From the NCBI GenBank assembly GCA_022113835.1, contig JAILWY010000001.1, forward strand, positions 15,182,501 to 15,246,500: DNA of 64,000 nt, given 5' to 3'. A model generated the notes under the pieces. It saw only the letters and a list, made by a program, of their open reading frames with translations. It had not been told where the DNA came from and did not search any database. The translations under genes were made by a program, and so were the position numbers. Position 1 is the stretch's first letter. Every line of letters begins with the position of its first letter. The stretch comes from Atopsyche davidsoni. Taxonomy: Eukaryota > Arthropoda > Insecta > Trichoptera > Hydrobiosidae. Of the stretch, positions 1-13,222 are shown in pieces.

Positions 1-2010
1 AGTATGACTGACTTGATATGACTTCTGAAATGCAAATGTATTCACAAAAAAATATTGTCGCAAAACGTGGAGAATTGAAAATTAAACCGGTCTGTCGTGG
101 ATATTTTTTCGATCGTTTACGCGATTGATTTATTAATTAATATCACAGAAAAATACAGACAAAAGGATAGGTGTATCAAATTAATGTTGAAAACTAACAG
201 TTATATCAATATAGAAACTTGTTTTATGTGTTTTGGCAACAGGACCATTGTCCGGACTCCTACATATAATAAAGTACGGCCACCTCATGTTTACCGCTAG
301 AAACCAAGCTATTTGGCAGTCAACTTAAAAAACAGGCTGCCTATTTAGAAATCACAAGTATTTTTAGTAAATCATCATCATCATCGATACATGGAAGCGA
401 CCGAGCAGGCGCACGAATTTTTTTTTTTATGAGTAAGCACGAGAATATTAATTTTGCAATATTAGGTTGAAATATACTGTATTATATTAAGTCGAAATTA
501 AGTACAGTACCGGATTTATGTCAATATAATGTATATAAAATATCGATTGTAAAATTAAACAAATTTTCGAATGAGTGTATAAAATCAATAGCAAAGATTA
601 ATAGGCCGTGATACTAATAATAAGATGATATGGTAAAAATTTTCACTTGAACTCAGTCTCGAATCAAGTTTTTACTAAAGTAAACATCGTATTTAAAAAG
701 AAAAATGACTATATTATAAATATCAAATCGGTTATGCCGTACAATATATTTTAGATAATCGATTAGTGAAACGACGAGAATAATCCCCAATTTTTTATTT
801 CGCGAATTTTCTAGTAAAAATATATCACTCGTCGATTGATTTAACTTTTTTAAAAACCCATAAAAAAAACAGTAATCTATATTTTGTTGATTAAATAAAA
901 TTTATTTTGATTTGAGTCGAATTTTTTTGTAAATTTCAAGTACCCTTTTAGGACTAGTGTTAGGATTAAACGTTGTGGATGACAAATGGTGAATAAATAT
1001 ATATTTAAATTTCAAAATAATCACTATCCAAATATATATTATTATATTATATATAAAAATGTTTTTCGTGTGAGTTTTTCGCAAGGCAAACAATTGAGGC
1101 TATAATAACGTGTGCAATCAGATTTCCACACGCTTACAATAACGAGGTAAAAGAAATGAGGGAATGGGTAATGTAACAGGTCACAGGTGGTTGATTTTAT
1201 AGACTCACCCTCTGATTCTACCCCTGGGAGCATCCCCCGCACGCAAAAGCACTTATACGAACCTACCTATCAGCTTGTTGTAAGTTCAAATTCCACCCGG
1301 TTTTCTCAAAAAAAAAAACTTTTTTTTTCGTCGTTTCATGCGTAATTCAATTTCTATGTAGCATGCGGAAAATGCAGAATATTGAGAGTATTTAATAATA
1401 ATCATTGGTTGTTAAAGATTACTAATACGATAAAAAATAAAAGATTCGTTTACGAAGACTATGACGTATTCAGGTCGTGATTATCATACATCAATATTAA
1501 ATAGTGGAATTGATTGTGATTGAATATCAAAATTGAAGATCAAAAAATATGTTTTTCTTTGCTTGCATCTGGATTTGGAATTTGGTCGTCCTTATTATAC
1601 GAAAAACTGATCATTAATTTTACGAACCTAGCATATATATTACACAAACAAGAAAAACACCGTTTTTTTATCAAACAGAATGTTAATACTTTGTGATGGG
1701 CATTACTAGATATTAAAATTATAAAAGAATAAAATAAAAAAAATATTATCACACATCACGTCATAAATGACGTCAAGCTGGTACGAAAAAAAAAAAAAAC
1801 AATAAAATATTCTTAGTTACAAAAAGTAACTATAAAAAAGCCTTAAATATATTAATTACATTTTACGATATTTTTTTACGGAAAACCTTCTTTTAAAAAA
1901 AATGATTCAACAGCGTTTCCTGGTTTGCGCAATAATTGTTATTCTATTAATGCCAACAAAAAAGACCGCAGAATTGCAAGTATGAACAAGAGGAATGCAG
2001 ATAGTTAGTT
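1..2010. other. AT-rich non-coding stretch
   Basis: No gene, RNA or repeat family is recognised here. There is a short ATC microsatellite near 371-387 and many A/T homopolymer runs. The open frames at 97-300, 902-1093, 1042-1242 and 1540-1752 are AT-driven, have no family signature and sit in sequence with no splice context, so I do not call them genes. Confidence 0.6.
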
Positions 2011-2215
2011 CTCTGTGACGCGCCGCGCATGTCACGACATGTGAAAAATGTTTATCTCCCCTGCTAGAGGACGGCCGGAAACGTGACGAAAGTTGGATAA
2101 TCAAAAATGTCGGATTTAAAGCAGCCACGGCCAACCTGAGGTCAAACCACTCCAAGAACCTTAAAAATGCAAGCGTGCCCTCGCTGGATATTTTCAAAAA
2201 GCAAGGGGTGGAGAT
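2011..2215. promoter_or_regulatory. GC-richer island, candidate conserved non-coding element
   Basis: About 200 bp with clearly higher GC than its flanks. It contains a spaced CATGT-type repeat (2029-2044) and an AGGTCA nuclear-receptor half-site near 2141. The minus frame is open (1907-2197), but the peptide has no recognisable domain. Island shape in AT-rich DNA suggests a regulatory element or an unrecognised exon. Confidence 0.25.
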
Positions 2216-3010
2216 CTATCGATTTTGAATTTCACCCATGAATAAACCTATTGGCAAAACATCTTATTATTTCAAAGGATTACATATTTCACGATGTATA
2301 AAAAAGGTAATATCTGTAAGGTCTGCATCCATGATATGATTTGAACAAAAAGATCTAAAATTAGAAGTTGCTACAAAAATGAAGAAGCCTACAATGATAA
2401 TGAGTACAATTGTTCTATCTGAATTATTAAGTAGTTAACACGTTTATAGGCAACTTATTGCAATTGAAAATAAGATTTTCCGTGCAGTATTTTCCACATT
2501 TTATTAAATATTACTTAAATAACAATAAAAATAGATACCTAGCATTTTCTTTGGTGTATAGATAAAACGACGAATAGTGGCGTCAATCCAATCAAACCTG
2601 CAATGAAAAAAAAATACGTGAGATATTTAAAAAAATGCACGTAGAATCCAAACGAGTAACATAATCACATTAACAACAGGGACCTCGGTTGTATAAAAAA
2701 AAAACTATTTAAGATTATAAATAAGTATATATTAATTACAGAACGGAAATAGATACTGGCGTGAGCTATCACTGCCTGTCAGGCGTGTTTGCTTTTCATA
2801 ATAATTTCCAAGAAATCCAATCAAACATACAAACAGAACACCCAATAAGAAGTTAATCAAAAATATCGATATATATATATTTAAATATTTATACTAGCGT
2901 AGGTTTTCATGGTTGTCTACGATTGCGGTGATTTTTGAAAAGCTATCCAGCGTTGTCTTTGACTCTATCTCTATATCATATATTATCTCCATTTCTATGT
3001 AAAAACGTTG
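2216..3010. other. AT-rich non-coding stretch
   Basis: Nothing recognisable apart from short A/T tracts and a short AT-dinucleotide run near 2868-2881. Confidence 0.6.
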
Positions 3011-3034
3011 TTTTTTTTTTTTTTTTTTTTTTTT
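3011..3034. repeat. Poly-T tract (24 T) followed by a TA run
   Basis: An uninterrupted run of 24 T is followed directly by TATATATAT. It lies just upstream of a candidate 3' splice site at 3074. It may be a retroposon poly-A tail read from the other strand, or a plain microsatellite. Confidence 0.85.
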
Positions 3035-3074
3035 ATATATATAAATATTATACTTTGCAGGTTTATATTTTCAG

Positions 3075-3185
3075 GATTGGCTGGGGCACTGAGCACGCCG
3101 CGTGGATTATCAGCGCTGACATTGTGAAGCATTGGCAGCCTTCCCGGCCTGCTAACCAAAGAGCATTAATTAACTTACTGCGAAG
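3075..3185 (+). CDS. Candidate internal exon, 111 nt, phase-symmetric (product unknown)
   Basis: A pyrimidine-rich tract ending TTTTCAG precedes 3075, and a good donor (CGAAG followed by GTAAAT) follows 3185. Only one of the three plus frames is open across the segment. Read from the second base it gives 36 codons plus two bases, so the exon is a multiple of three and symmetric in phase. The peptide begins IGWGTEHAAW and ends in ALINLLR. I recognise no domain. Base composition is far less AT-rich than the surroundings. The alternative is a conserved non-coding element that happens to be open; the minus frame is open too (3063-3341). Confidence 0.25.
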
Positions 3186-6100
3186 GTAAATGTCTGCAGA
3201 CAGGTGAGCGCAGTCGCGTTCGCGATTACATGACGCTCTGCATACATTATCATAAATTACGCAAATTCGGAACTTCAAATCATTCGACAGAACCAAAAAT
3301 AATAGTAATATCACTTTTTGGATAGTTGATTGCATATTCAAAGCATTGCATAATAGTTTGCTAACAAAGCGCCAAAAATGTATGCAGACGATATATGCGA
3401 CGGTCTACTTTAGAATAGTAAAGAATTAGAGGTCAACAACGAGAAATTTGTTAAAAATTATACAGGCCCTCCACAAATAAGAGCAACTCAATGATTCACC
3501 TAGTTTCGCCAGGTATGTGTATCCTACTGTAGAGCGACGTTCTCGTGCATGCGACTGCACTCGCGGTGTATTGTGACACGTGACGTGAGGGAATTGGAAG
3601 TTTCAGTTCACGAGGCACATTCTAACAGTTATTGTAATAAAAAATAATTGATACCTAAAAAAAAATTTCGCCGCTCGCACCGAGGTGAAATTAACGTTCA
3701 CAGAGAAGATATACAGTGTTAGGATTTATAATATGGCTATACATATACAAATAAAAATAATTAAATCAAATGTATAATAATTCATATTTTATGAATAAAT
3801 GCGTATTAAGTCTATTTATATTCGGAAAAGAAATTAAATATATACCGGTTATACGATTCTAACCACCACATATCGTTGCTTACATTACAATATTTTATCT
3901 TTAGGCTTATTTTATCTTTAGTAACTTTTTAAGAAATACAATAGGTTTTAATAACTAAATATATTAGAAACTATATTAGCCTAAGATAATCGAGTTCTTA
4001 TTCAGAATAAATCTACCACAGTGGATCATTTTATTTTATTGAATAAAGCGCAAGTCATATTTTCATCAAAGAATAACCATGTCTTGATTTTGATTAATTG
4101 CTTATCATACAATCTATCTCACAAAAAAATAAACCATAGGTAAAATAAAGACAAAAAAATCAATCAATCACAATGGGAAACGATTATTTTGATGGCTGCA
4201 AATTACAGTGGACTGAATTATGCATAATGCAAAATATGGGAAAAAAATATTTAAAAAAAGTGGCCCTAAACATGGCATCTCGGGCGATATCCGTTCGCTG
4301 GTGATGGTGATGATGATGGCGCGTTAACACTGCACAGTTTATTTAGCGTTTAGTGCTGGTGCGATGTTGGCGTTATCAGGCGAGGCGATCTTGTAACCTT
4401 TCGCCTTGTAATAAAACATTGGAAATTTTAAACGGGTCAGTAGAGAGGTTGAGGTTGATAATAATTATTAGGTGGACATATATTTGTATTAGTTTTACCG
4501 CAACGAAGATATGTACTAATATATATTATATATCTATAGTATATATATATGATTTTTCTATGACAGACTGGTTTATTTTGTAATACTTATATATTTATAA
4601 CAAATACGCTTAGCTTAAATATATTTTTTGGATAAGTGCTTTCCCTATTTGAAAGGCGAAAATGCTCAGTTCAATAAAATATAGCCAACTGACTTATCAT
4701 GGATCAAAAAGTTTGTCTTTCTTGTTGAGCAAATAAAATTGACCTTTCATTTTTCAAACAAATATAACGGATATTTAATTTTTACTTACAACATTGGTGC
4801 GAAAACAGACGATGAGTTGAGTATAAGCGTTTCCTGTGTTTAACTTAGCGTCCGAACGTTTATTTTAATATTCCGTTGCCTAATATAATTACTGAGAATT
4901 TAGACCGCAAGTGTGAAGGACCACCGCCGCAGTAGCAGACCTCTACGTCATTAACATACGCGATCTTACCATATTTTCACCAGATCACGTGTTTTAACTT
5001 GTGCAATAGTTGACAAAGTGTTGACCAGCAGAAATCTAATTGATATGTACTATCTTTGGCGATACAGCCCGTGATACCTCATCCGAGAAGATGAACCAGC
5101 AGTCTCTCCTCAGCCTCCCGTTCTAATCGTATATCGTATACTTGGATATAAACTTACCGACTTGCTTATGAACTGTTAAATTTTCAGACTGGACAATTAT
5201 CAAAAGTTTAATAAATTGAACCACCGCTCGCGAATAGACATAGAGTTAGAACAAAGGTGGAACGAACATGAAGGACCCAGATAAATCGATTATTACCAAA
5301 TCTAAATGTGGACATCGTTCAAATCAGATTAACCTAATAAGCGTTGGTAAAAACTACATCTCTTAATGTGCCTTTCATAACGGAAGTCAGGCACCGGTAG
5401 CATTGCTCTCAGCACTTATGGTAAGCGAGAAGTCGTGCTCCACTCAAATATTTAATCAGTTCTAACAACTATAAATTTACTTCATTTCTTCGTAATACCA
5501 CACAACCTGTCAGTTTAGTTCCGAAAAAATTTGGTCTTGTTTATTATTTTTGAAATGTAGCAAAATAAATACGAGTACAATTATTAGGTTCCATTGGTTG
5601 TTAATGGAATTCTCTTCTGGAATTAAAGTACGCATTAAATCGAATGATAAGATATCAAGCATATCAATGTCAGAAAATTAATGAGAAAAAACCAATCAGT
5701 CAAAAGTCATAGGTAACCACAAAAAAAGTGCTTCATAACAATAAATAAATATATTTTACTTTTCACTTTCATATTGATTGCTAAATAAATTATATCAGCT
5801 GTCTAACAATTATAACAGAAATAACTATTATTATGATGATATTTGGAGGTGAAAAAAGTTTATCAAACTCAAGCAAACTCAGTAAACTTTCGTCAGTCGA
5901 AATTCAGACGAGTCACGAGTTTATTTTGTTGTTAACGCCCATGACGTGTTTATAAACATAATTTTACCAGGCCTCCCGTGTTCGCTAAAATAAAAAGGAA
6001 ACGATATGTGACCGCAAGCTGGTTTGCATCGAACAGCGCCTTTGCAAATAAAAACAAAATATTATATTGACATTTATACTTTTATGGTAATTACCCGGTC

Positions 6101-6234
6101 GTGGCGTGAACAATTTGCGAAAACAATAAACAATACCTCGCACAGGCGGGGCAGTTTGTTTTGTTTGAAACCGAACTAATCGATGAAACAAAAACATTTT
6201 GAGGCAATAGACCCACACGTGAAACGACATATAA
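3186..6234. other. AT-rich non-coding stretch
   Basis: No gene is seen. A modest GC patch at 3525-3610 has two ACGTGA-type words. A GGTGATGGTGATGATGATGG tract lies at 4300-4319, and another GC patch at 4920-4970. None has a recognisable family signature. Confidence 0.55.
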
Positions 6235-6320
6235 TCCTGATATTTTTTTACGACACGAGATTCAAACCCACATCTCCATGGCTATCGCGGCCCCATTGCT
6301 AATTGAGCTACAATCTCGCT
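6235..6320 (-). mobile_element. Degenerate tRNA-derived SINE head
   Basis: On the minus strand the segment reads like the body of a tRNA: a GTAGCTCAATTAG A-box-like region and a GGGTTTGAATCTCG B box (T-arm). It cannot fold as a complete functional tRNA. Similar B-box-bearing segments recur elsewhere in the window, which points to a SINE fragment. Confidence 0.45.
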
Positions 6321-7810
6321 TCAACTAAGAAACGTTAAATTTAAGAGCCTAGTTTATTTTTGTCGATTGTACCGATTCAAGTGTAAATCGATTACCTAAA
6401 ACATGTTGTTATATATAGTAGACCTGCATGGGTGGTATTTGCGTATTAACTAAATATTTAATGATACCTAGTGAGAAGAGAGTTTTTCTTATATTTATAA
6501 TTATTAAAGAAATATATTGTAATGTATGTATGTGTGTATCTAATCCTTAAACATATATGGTAAGCGCAATATATCTGCATGCAATTTATCAAATATTTAA
6601 TAATCATTTTTGCTAACCAATGGTTCGCGTCTTAGTAAATTTAAATAGACTTGATATATTCGTAACTCTAAATGCTGCATTTGCACTTCAATAAAGTCAA
6701 GAACATATGCGAGTCAATAATATTTATCTAGAGACTAGGTACAAATTCTTACTTATTTACAAAGTGTTCTTACTCGTATTAGATACGACGCCAAGCCGTG
6801 GGTTCTAATCCCATTGTGTCGTTTCAAGTGTTAATAGATTACCTAAAAACAATTTTTTGTTCAGTATTTTGCACAAAGAAAATATTTTTAAAAATAGTGT
6901 TATTGTAGTTTATTTTTTATTATCTAAAACTTGAAATACCTGAGTCCACGCACTCTTATTCTTTGATATTTTCTGCATGCATTTCTTTACAGCTACGAAT
7001 ATATGTTTTTTATGGTTTATCCTATTGTAAGGCTACGCTCAATGTTGAAGTCAACTTCAAAAATATCCTATGACGTGGTCTCAACCACTCAAAAGTTGTG
7101 ACTGAATAAAGAAAAACCGATGAATTGTGTACTAAATATTTAGAAATATATATTGATCGATCAATTTTAATAAAGTTTCTTTTGAATATATAATGCCAGA
7201 ATTCAGTGAATCCGGACAAGGGGGGTATTGTTTCCATACTAGCCACTTTGCTAATAGACTTTTTTTGTTTGTTTAATGTCTTCATATCGCATTCCATAGT
7301 CAACAAAAACTGCCCACGAAGATTATCCAGCCTAAGTACATAGTAATTTTATAATATAAGTAATTTGCCGCCATTCAAGTGCCAATCAAAGTTTTTCATA
7401 CTGTAATTATAGAAAATTTTACAATAAAATATAAATGCCCATGTTCAACGTATTCAATTTATCATCACTCACAATCTTGATAAATGGTTTATTAAATACT
7501 AAAGCCTTGTTTGTTTAATGTTTCATAGTTGTCGTTATAATTACTGACAATTCGCAAGAGATGCAGAGAGTGATCAATATGGGTGTTAGAACATGCTGCT
7601 ATTTAGTATTGAATTCCTTTGGAATTTCTATTGTATGCTCCTCCCGGGAAACAGACTATAAAATATGCTTACCCCGGTGCATACTAAACACCCTATTTTC
7701 GCGGAATAAAGATGAGATAAGAGATTATTTTAAAACAATAATTCAACTCTTTTCTATGAATTATCAGATTAAGTATTCATTTAATTAAAAAAAACTACAA
7801 TTAATACAAA
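6321..7810. other. AT-rich non-coding stretch
   Basis: Nothing recognised. Open frames at 7022-7306 (minus) and 7561-7788 (plus) have neither a domain signature nor splice context. Confidence 0.55.
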
Positions 7811-7927
7811 TCGTCTTCAACCCAACTGAAACAAGCGGGAGTCCAATAAAAACAGTTTGAGATTCACCTGTCAGAACGGGATTGAACCGAGGACGTCTCG
7901 ATCAAGAGACTATGATTTAACCAAACC
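7811..7927 (-). mobile_element. SINE-like repeat, family shared with 46050-46179
   Basis: The plus-strand order (GTCTTC, then AACTGAAACA, then ATTCACCTGTCAG, then a GGGATTGAACCG block) recurs at 46050-46179 with the same spacing and scattered substitutions. Read on the minus strand, the GGTTCAATCC block is a tRNA-type B box. This is a second SINE family, distinct from the one at 53.9 and 55.6 kb. Confidence 0.45.
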
Positions 7928-10244
7928 AATTTTTTAAACATTATAAAAAAAAAAAAATTGATATTAATTAACATTGTAATCATTTTTGTCGCAGTCGCGT
8001 GGGAAGAAAACAACGGGACCCAGCTATGTTAGATAGTGAAATATACGCATGCATACAATAGTAGAGTTGACCATCCGCCGATAATCAGGAACAAGCCATT
8101 ATTGCATAAACATAACATCATAACAGCAATGTTGTGTAATTGTGAAAGTTGTCATAAGTTTTCAAAGAAAATTCCTCGGAATCCACCGGCGTTACTTTAA
8201 AGGTCGGGGTGTGACAAATAAATCTTTTTTTTTGAAAACGCACCCATCATTAAACGATATTACTGAAAGATTTCAAGTAAACTTGTTACAAAAAATAAAG
8301 CAATGAAAAAACAAAACTCAATTCGATACGACTAAAGCTCATAAACAAAGATACAAGTCCCTATTCAAATTATTTTAAAAGCAAGCTATTATTTATATTA
8401 TATTCTGTGCATTAAGGATTAAAAAGCGTATCGGCTGCGCCATGTTTTCAGTATTTTAGTGTTTTTAAAGAACCCGACATGTGCTGATACGCAAGTTCAT
8501 ATCAGCGGACCTGTCACGACTCACTTTCCTTTTAATGACTCGCCTGCAAGAATGGAAAATATAAAATGGCTAAGCACGATTTTTGAGAAATGTGCAGCGG
8601 CCGTTACCAACGTGACAATTAATAAAGGAAAACTTTATTCATCACCAGTTACTGTCAACCAGTCACAATTAATCCCCTACCTGAAGAAGGCCTCTCCACG
8701 ACTTTCCACATCTAGTCTTATGCAAGAACTATTACGTTACATATACCATGCATTTATACGATATTTTATATCAACGGTACTATTCTGAAATGTATATGAT
8801 CAAATGAACAACTGTAAAGTCGAATGTTTGGTTTACATTATATCAAATATATCGAAAAACAATTTGGTATGGTACATATCGTTTAAATTACATTACCACA
8901 AAGGTTAGCTGGATCAAGAGAACGAGAATTCGCAAAAAAGTTGTTTTTTTTTTAAGTTTGAAGATAGGAGTCCAATGATACTTTAAAGCCGTCAAAATGA
9001 AAAATAATATTTTTTCTTACCAACATCGCTGCCGCCTTGAGGATTATTTCGCTATATTAAGTTAAAATTCTGTTGATGTTATAAATACACTTTATTAAAT
9101 CAGAGTACTGTATTAATTAAGGATTTTTTTTTTATACGAATAAATAATTATTTAAAAGTGAACACGACAGTTGCACGTTTCCTGATATTCAAAACTTCAA
9201 TCTACCTCGTCAACTTATCGCGAAAACTTATAAAAAAAAAACACCTCAATCGCCTCACAGGTAATCAATCAAAACGTGTATCGTTTCATGAGATAATAAC
9301 CCGGCAAAAAGTGAAAGTAGATATGCATATCGTAGGAAAAAGGTACTTAAATGAAACGATGGAAACAACACACAGTATAAAACAATACACAATGACAATG
9401 TCAATTGCTTATAGCGGTGTATTTGTAGATGAGGGTACAATTACAAATACAAGATATTCAGAATAAAATACTTAATAAAGCCATCTACATTTTGAGATGT
9501 TCAAAAAAATTGCTTTTTCACAATTGCGTTATTTAAAGCAAACCTTTAAAATATATCGATTAAAAACAGAAAGTACAATCGAAGCAATAACTTTTTGCGT
9601 CCATCGTATTTTCGCAATTAAAACAATGTACTTCGACATCTCAAGACGTCAGACTGTGCGCAATTTTTATTTTTTACAACACAATTATTTTTATTTATTT
9701 AAGCCGATAAAAGTAATGCGATGTGTAATGACGTCTAATTCTGCATTTTAAAAGAATCGATAAGATCATGACGTCGATAAAGCGTTTAATTGATTTATTT
9801 GTTTTGACGAACAATTTTGAATGGGACGGAATAATTGTTTTTTTAAATATATTATTGCTACAAAAAAGTTAAAATCATATGTTCGCCTGAATGACAATAT
9901 ATCTATTTTTTAATATCTAAGAAACCAAATAAATACTTACTCATTCAAATCCATGACAAAATATTTATTCACATAAAATAATAATAGAAAAACGATTGAA
10001 GAAACCACCCTGATAAGTAATCAATACTAATACGCGTTAAACATTATAAATTAGCATTGCATCCGTGCCCCTCATATGCCCTCTGTCAGATAGGATCTTT
10101 AAAATATTCTGTAATGCCAATTTACGAGCAACTATAAATAACTTGCAGAAACAGGTTTACAATACAAGGTATTTTTTTAAGAAATCAGAAAGCACAACGA
10201 GGCAAGGACCAGATTTTTTTTAGATAAATATTAATTCCAGAAAA
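7928..10244. other. AT-rich stretch with two long but unsupported open frames
   Basis: Open frames run through 8459-8788 (109 codons) and 9158-9466 (102 codons) on the plus strand. Both lack an ATG at their 5' end and show no domain I recognise. The first is less AT-rich than its flanks and could contain an exon or a conserved non-coding element. The second is most likely chance. Confidence 0.4.
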
Positions 10245-10480
10245 GAAAGTAAAAAAATCTGGCTGCAGCGCATGGCATTGACCTCGGGGGTGCTTCCACG
10301 TCCTAGAGACACCTGTCAGGTGCACACGTGGCCCACAAACGGTCGCCATGGCAACTGTCACAGCTGACAGAAGATTACATCGATGACAGTGCACCTGACA
10401 GACTGGCAATATCGGCTGATGGTTATCATTGTTATCGCCGCTAGACCGATGACGCGAGGTGGATTTAATGATAATCTATT
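10245..10480. promoter_or_regulatory. Candidate enhancer with Meis/Homothorax and E-box cluster
   Basis: GC-rich island in AT-rich DNA. E-boxes: CACCTG 10310, CAGGTG 10317 (together the odd palindrome CACCTGTCAGGTG), CACGTG 10325, CAGCTG 10361, CACCTG 10392. TGACAG cores, the TALE-homeodomain Meis/Homothorax/TGIF motif: minus strand at 10313 and 10355, plus strand at 10365, 10384 and 10396. CACCTG/CAGGTG is also the Snail/Scratch site. A GATAA-like and AT-rich homeodomain tail follows (10425-10500). No frame here looks coding. Function is inferred from motif density. Confidence 0.4.
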
Positions 10481-10797
10481 CTTATTAACCTCGATGTGAC
10501 TCAATTTTATCATAAAAAACCGATGTACCTTTTATGACGAACTATGGAAGAGAAGTACGCCAGTTTAAATTTCTGAGGGGCTCCGTAGGGATTACAAATA
10601 TAAAACATTTAACAGACAAAAAATCCTATTTTTTAAATATCCAAACTAAAATAATTTATATAAAGAAAATACATAAGACGTGATCCTCCTTAAATTTTTA
10701 TGGCTGCAAGCATGCCCTGGATAGATAATTAAACGGTTGAAAACGATCACAAACACTCCCAGCTGTGTCCAGCCCGCTGCACCTCCGGCATTTGCAT

Positions 10798-10895
10798 TGG
10801 TGTATTCATGCAAGGGGAACAACAAAAAACCGGTTTGAAGTTTTTATTATCTAGATATATAGATACAACTCGTTGGCTTGCAACGAATACACCAC
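10798..10895. repeat. Imperfect inverted repeat with long loop
   Basis: A left arm TGGTGTATTCATGCAAG (about 10799-10815) is mirrored by CTTGCAACGAATACACCA (10877-10894), with a two-base indel and about 60 bases between. Such a fold-back could be a MITE remnant or a hairpin transcript. No TIR or target duplication is evident. Confidence 0.45.
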
Positions 10896-10959
10896 AGCAC
10901 AAAGAGATGTATTCCACACTATGACTCATTCTTTTCATCTCTTCATCGTTCAACTTTTT

Positions 10960-11090
10960 TGCGGCGAGTAGGAAGACGAGTCTCGGGTGATTTATGGAGC
11001 GCCGAGCGCTATTTTTACGGACAAGTTCATCTCAAGAGCGCCGGCACTGGCCGGAATACGTTTCCGAGAGCAGTCAAAGCTTCCACGCAC
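10960..11090. promoter_or_regulatory. GC-rich island with Exd/Hox composite site
   Basis: A GC-rich block with TGATTTATGG at 10988-10997, matching the Extradenticle(Pbx)-Hox heterodimer consensus. An open plus frame (10994-11224) crosses it without a recognisable domain. Same kind of island as 30560-30870, which has the identical 10-mer. Confidence 0.3.
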
Positions 11091-13185
11091 AAAAACTCTA
11101 TTTAAAACAACAAAGTTATAATAAAGTCGCCAAAAACATATTTGTAAACCAATTTCTTTACTGGTGGCCAGTGGTGCGCTGTGAGGACAAACTGAAAGAG
11201 TTACTTACTAGTAGCATGATTTAAGTGTTATAAGGCCAGAACTCGGTATCGGATCTACGGTATTGCCCTCACTACACATCACTATCGATGGTTTACAACG
11301 AACATTCTGTTAAAAGGTATGTTTGTAGCTTTTACCAAAATTATAAAATACCTCTTTAGAAAATTTCAAAAAGAAAGCAGGCTAACCGAAATAGTCATAT
11401 TCGCGAGCAAAAAAAAACAGCTCCAAGGACGCACGCACGGAGTATTTACAGCGAGTGGGCAGCCTGGGACACCATACTGGGTGAATCGGCTAATTATAAA
11501 AACCGATATTTATATCAAATAAACGAACATATTCACATCAAACAGGAACCTAGACAAAACTACAACAATATAAACAACAACAAAAAAGTACAAAACGTAT
11601 AGACAATAATCACTGACTTGGTAAGACTACAAAGTAAACAAACGAATACACGAATCGGTCACACATAGCACAGTGAAAGTTCAAATTTCAAATATTTATT
11701 AGATTCAGACTTAACTCCGAATAAATTATTGTTTCAGATTAAGGGAAAAAAATCCGAGCGGGTGGTGGTCGCGAAAAGTTTGAGAACCTGTAGCCTGAAG
11801 GAAGACAGATCTCGACGCCGTCTAAAAACACCTGCGTTTCTCAAATTGAACATCTCGTGAGATCATCACGAAACGAAACGATCATCATAAAATTTTAAAA
11901 TTACCGAATAGATTTTGCTTACTATTATTAAATTATATAAATTTATGATTTCATAATCATAAATTCTGCTATATTAATTTAGTTGTTGAAGTGCTGGCAT
12001 ACTTCAAAGGCGTGTCAGTGTTTACGAGTTATTTTCTACTGACATGTCATCAATAAAAAATCTATACTATGTACATAAAAAACCATGAATCATTCTTTAT
12101 TCAATCGGACAACTTGTGCGAATTTCTTTTTTATGACAATAGCAAGAACACGTATCCCATCATTTAAAAAAATGTTTTATACTCATTACTAACATAATGT
12201 ACATTTTCCGTGAAATAAAATCCCGATGGACACGAGACTTATCTCTTTGATATTGTGTGATATTCTGATAGCTTTTAGACACCTATTGCGATAGCTTTTT
12301 TATGTAGTCGCCTCTGTCGAAGCAGTTAATGCAGTTTTTTTTGAAAATATGTTATGCAAACAGTGGCGGTATTGCTATAAAATCTCGAAGCTATAAAACT
12401 CGGTTTGAATTGATAAGAATTAATATTTTTCTTAGGATGTTGTATGCCTAAAATATTATTTAAATTCGTCTATTCACTATATATTCAACAAGCAAGCGAA
12501 ATATTTATACAGTTAAATACCAATAGATCTGGAGCGATGTACGCATTTGTCAAGTAAAATTTTGCTTATTTTAAATGAGCATTACTGCGCCATTTTATTT
12601 TATTTATCAATTTTTAATGACATTACAATCAAGGAAAAATTAAAAAAATATAATAAAACATAGTTAGTTCTGTGGTACAAGTATATGGTGTAGCTAGCTT
12701 ATATGCACTGCATTTTATTAACCAATATAAACATGAACAATCATGGATCTGGCATGCGCATAGCTCATGCAATTTCATTCGCACATCAAGGACTACAAGA
12801 ATCTTGCCTGTCGCTGAAGTATATATATAAATATTTACAAAAACATAGTATAAGGTAGGGGTAAGGTGAAATTAAAACTGCATTTAGATGTGTTACGTGA
12901 GATAGCTGTATTAGGGTTATTAGTAAGCGAAATAATAATATTTAAAAAAACAATAACCTCGTTCGATATATATGCAATCTTGAGGACGGATAAAAATATG
13001 CAAACACGAAAGCATCACTCAAAACTGTCGCAGACCGTGCCAAGGTGTTTTGCCAAATGATTTGCTAAAAGGTCTGTATTCTGAAATATGCAAAATTCGA
13101 GTGACATGAAATTAATTCACATTCTAGGAAAATATACTATAATTCTATGATTGATTCTTTAAATGATTTGTACAATTAAAATAGA
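11091..13185. other. AT-rich non-coding stretch
   Basis: Nothing recognised except a modest GC patch at 11415-11485 and another near 11750-11830. Open frames 11319-11522 and 12866-13060 have no signature. Confidence 0.55.
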
Positions 13186-13222
13186 GCCAGGGACTGTGAT
13201 CATGCGATCATAAGTGCCTGGC
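13186..13222. repeat. Short hairpin with ATGC tetraloop
   Basis: Outer stem GCCAGG/CCTGGC and inner stem TGATC/GATCA enclose the loop ATGC. About 14 base pairs form in 37 nt, with one G-G mismatch and one small internal loop. It is too short for a pre-miRNA and more like a local palindrome. Confidence 0.5.
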
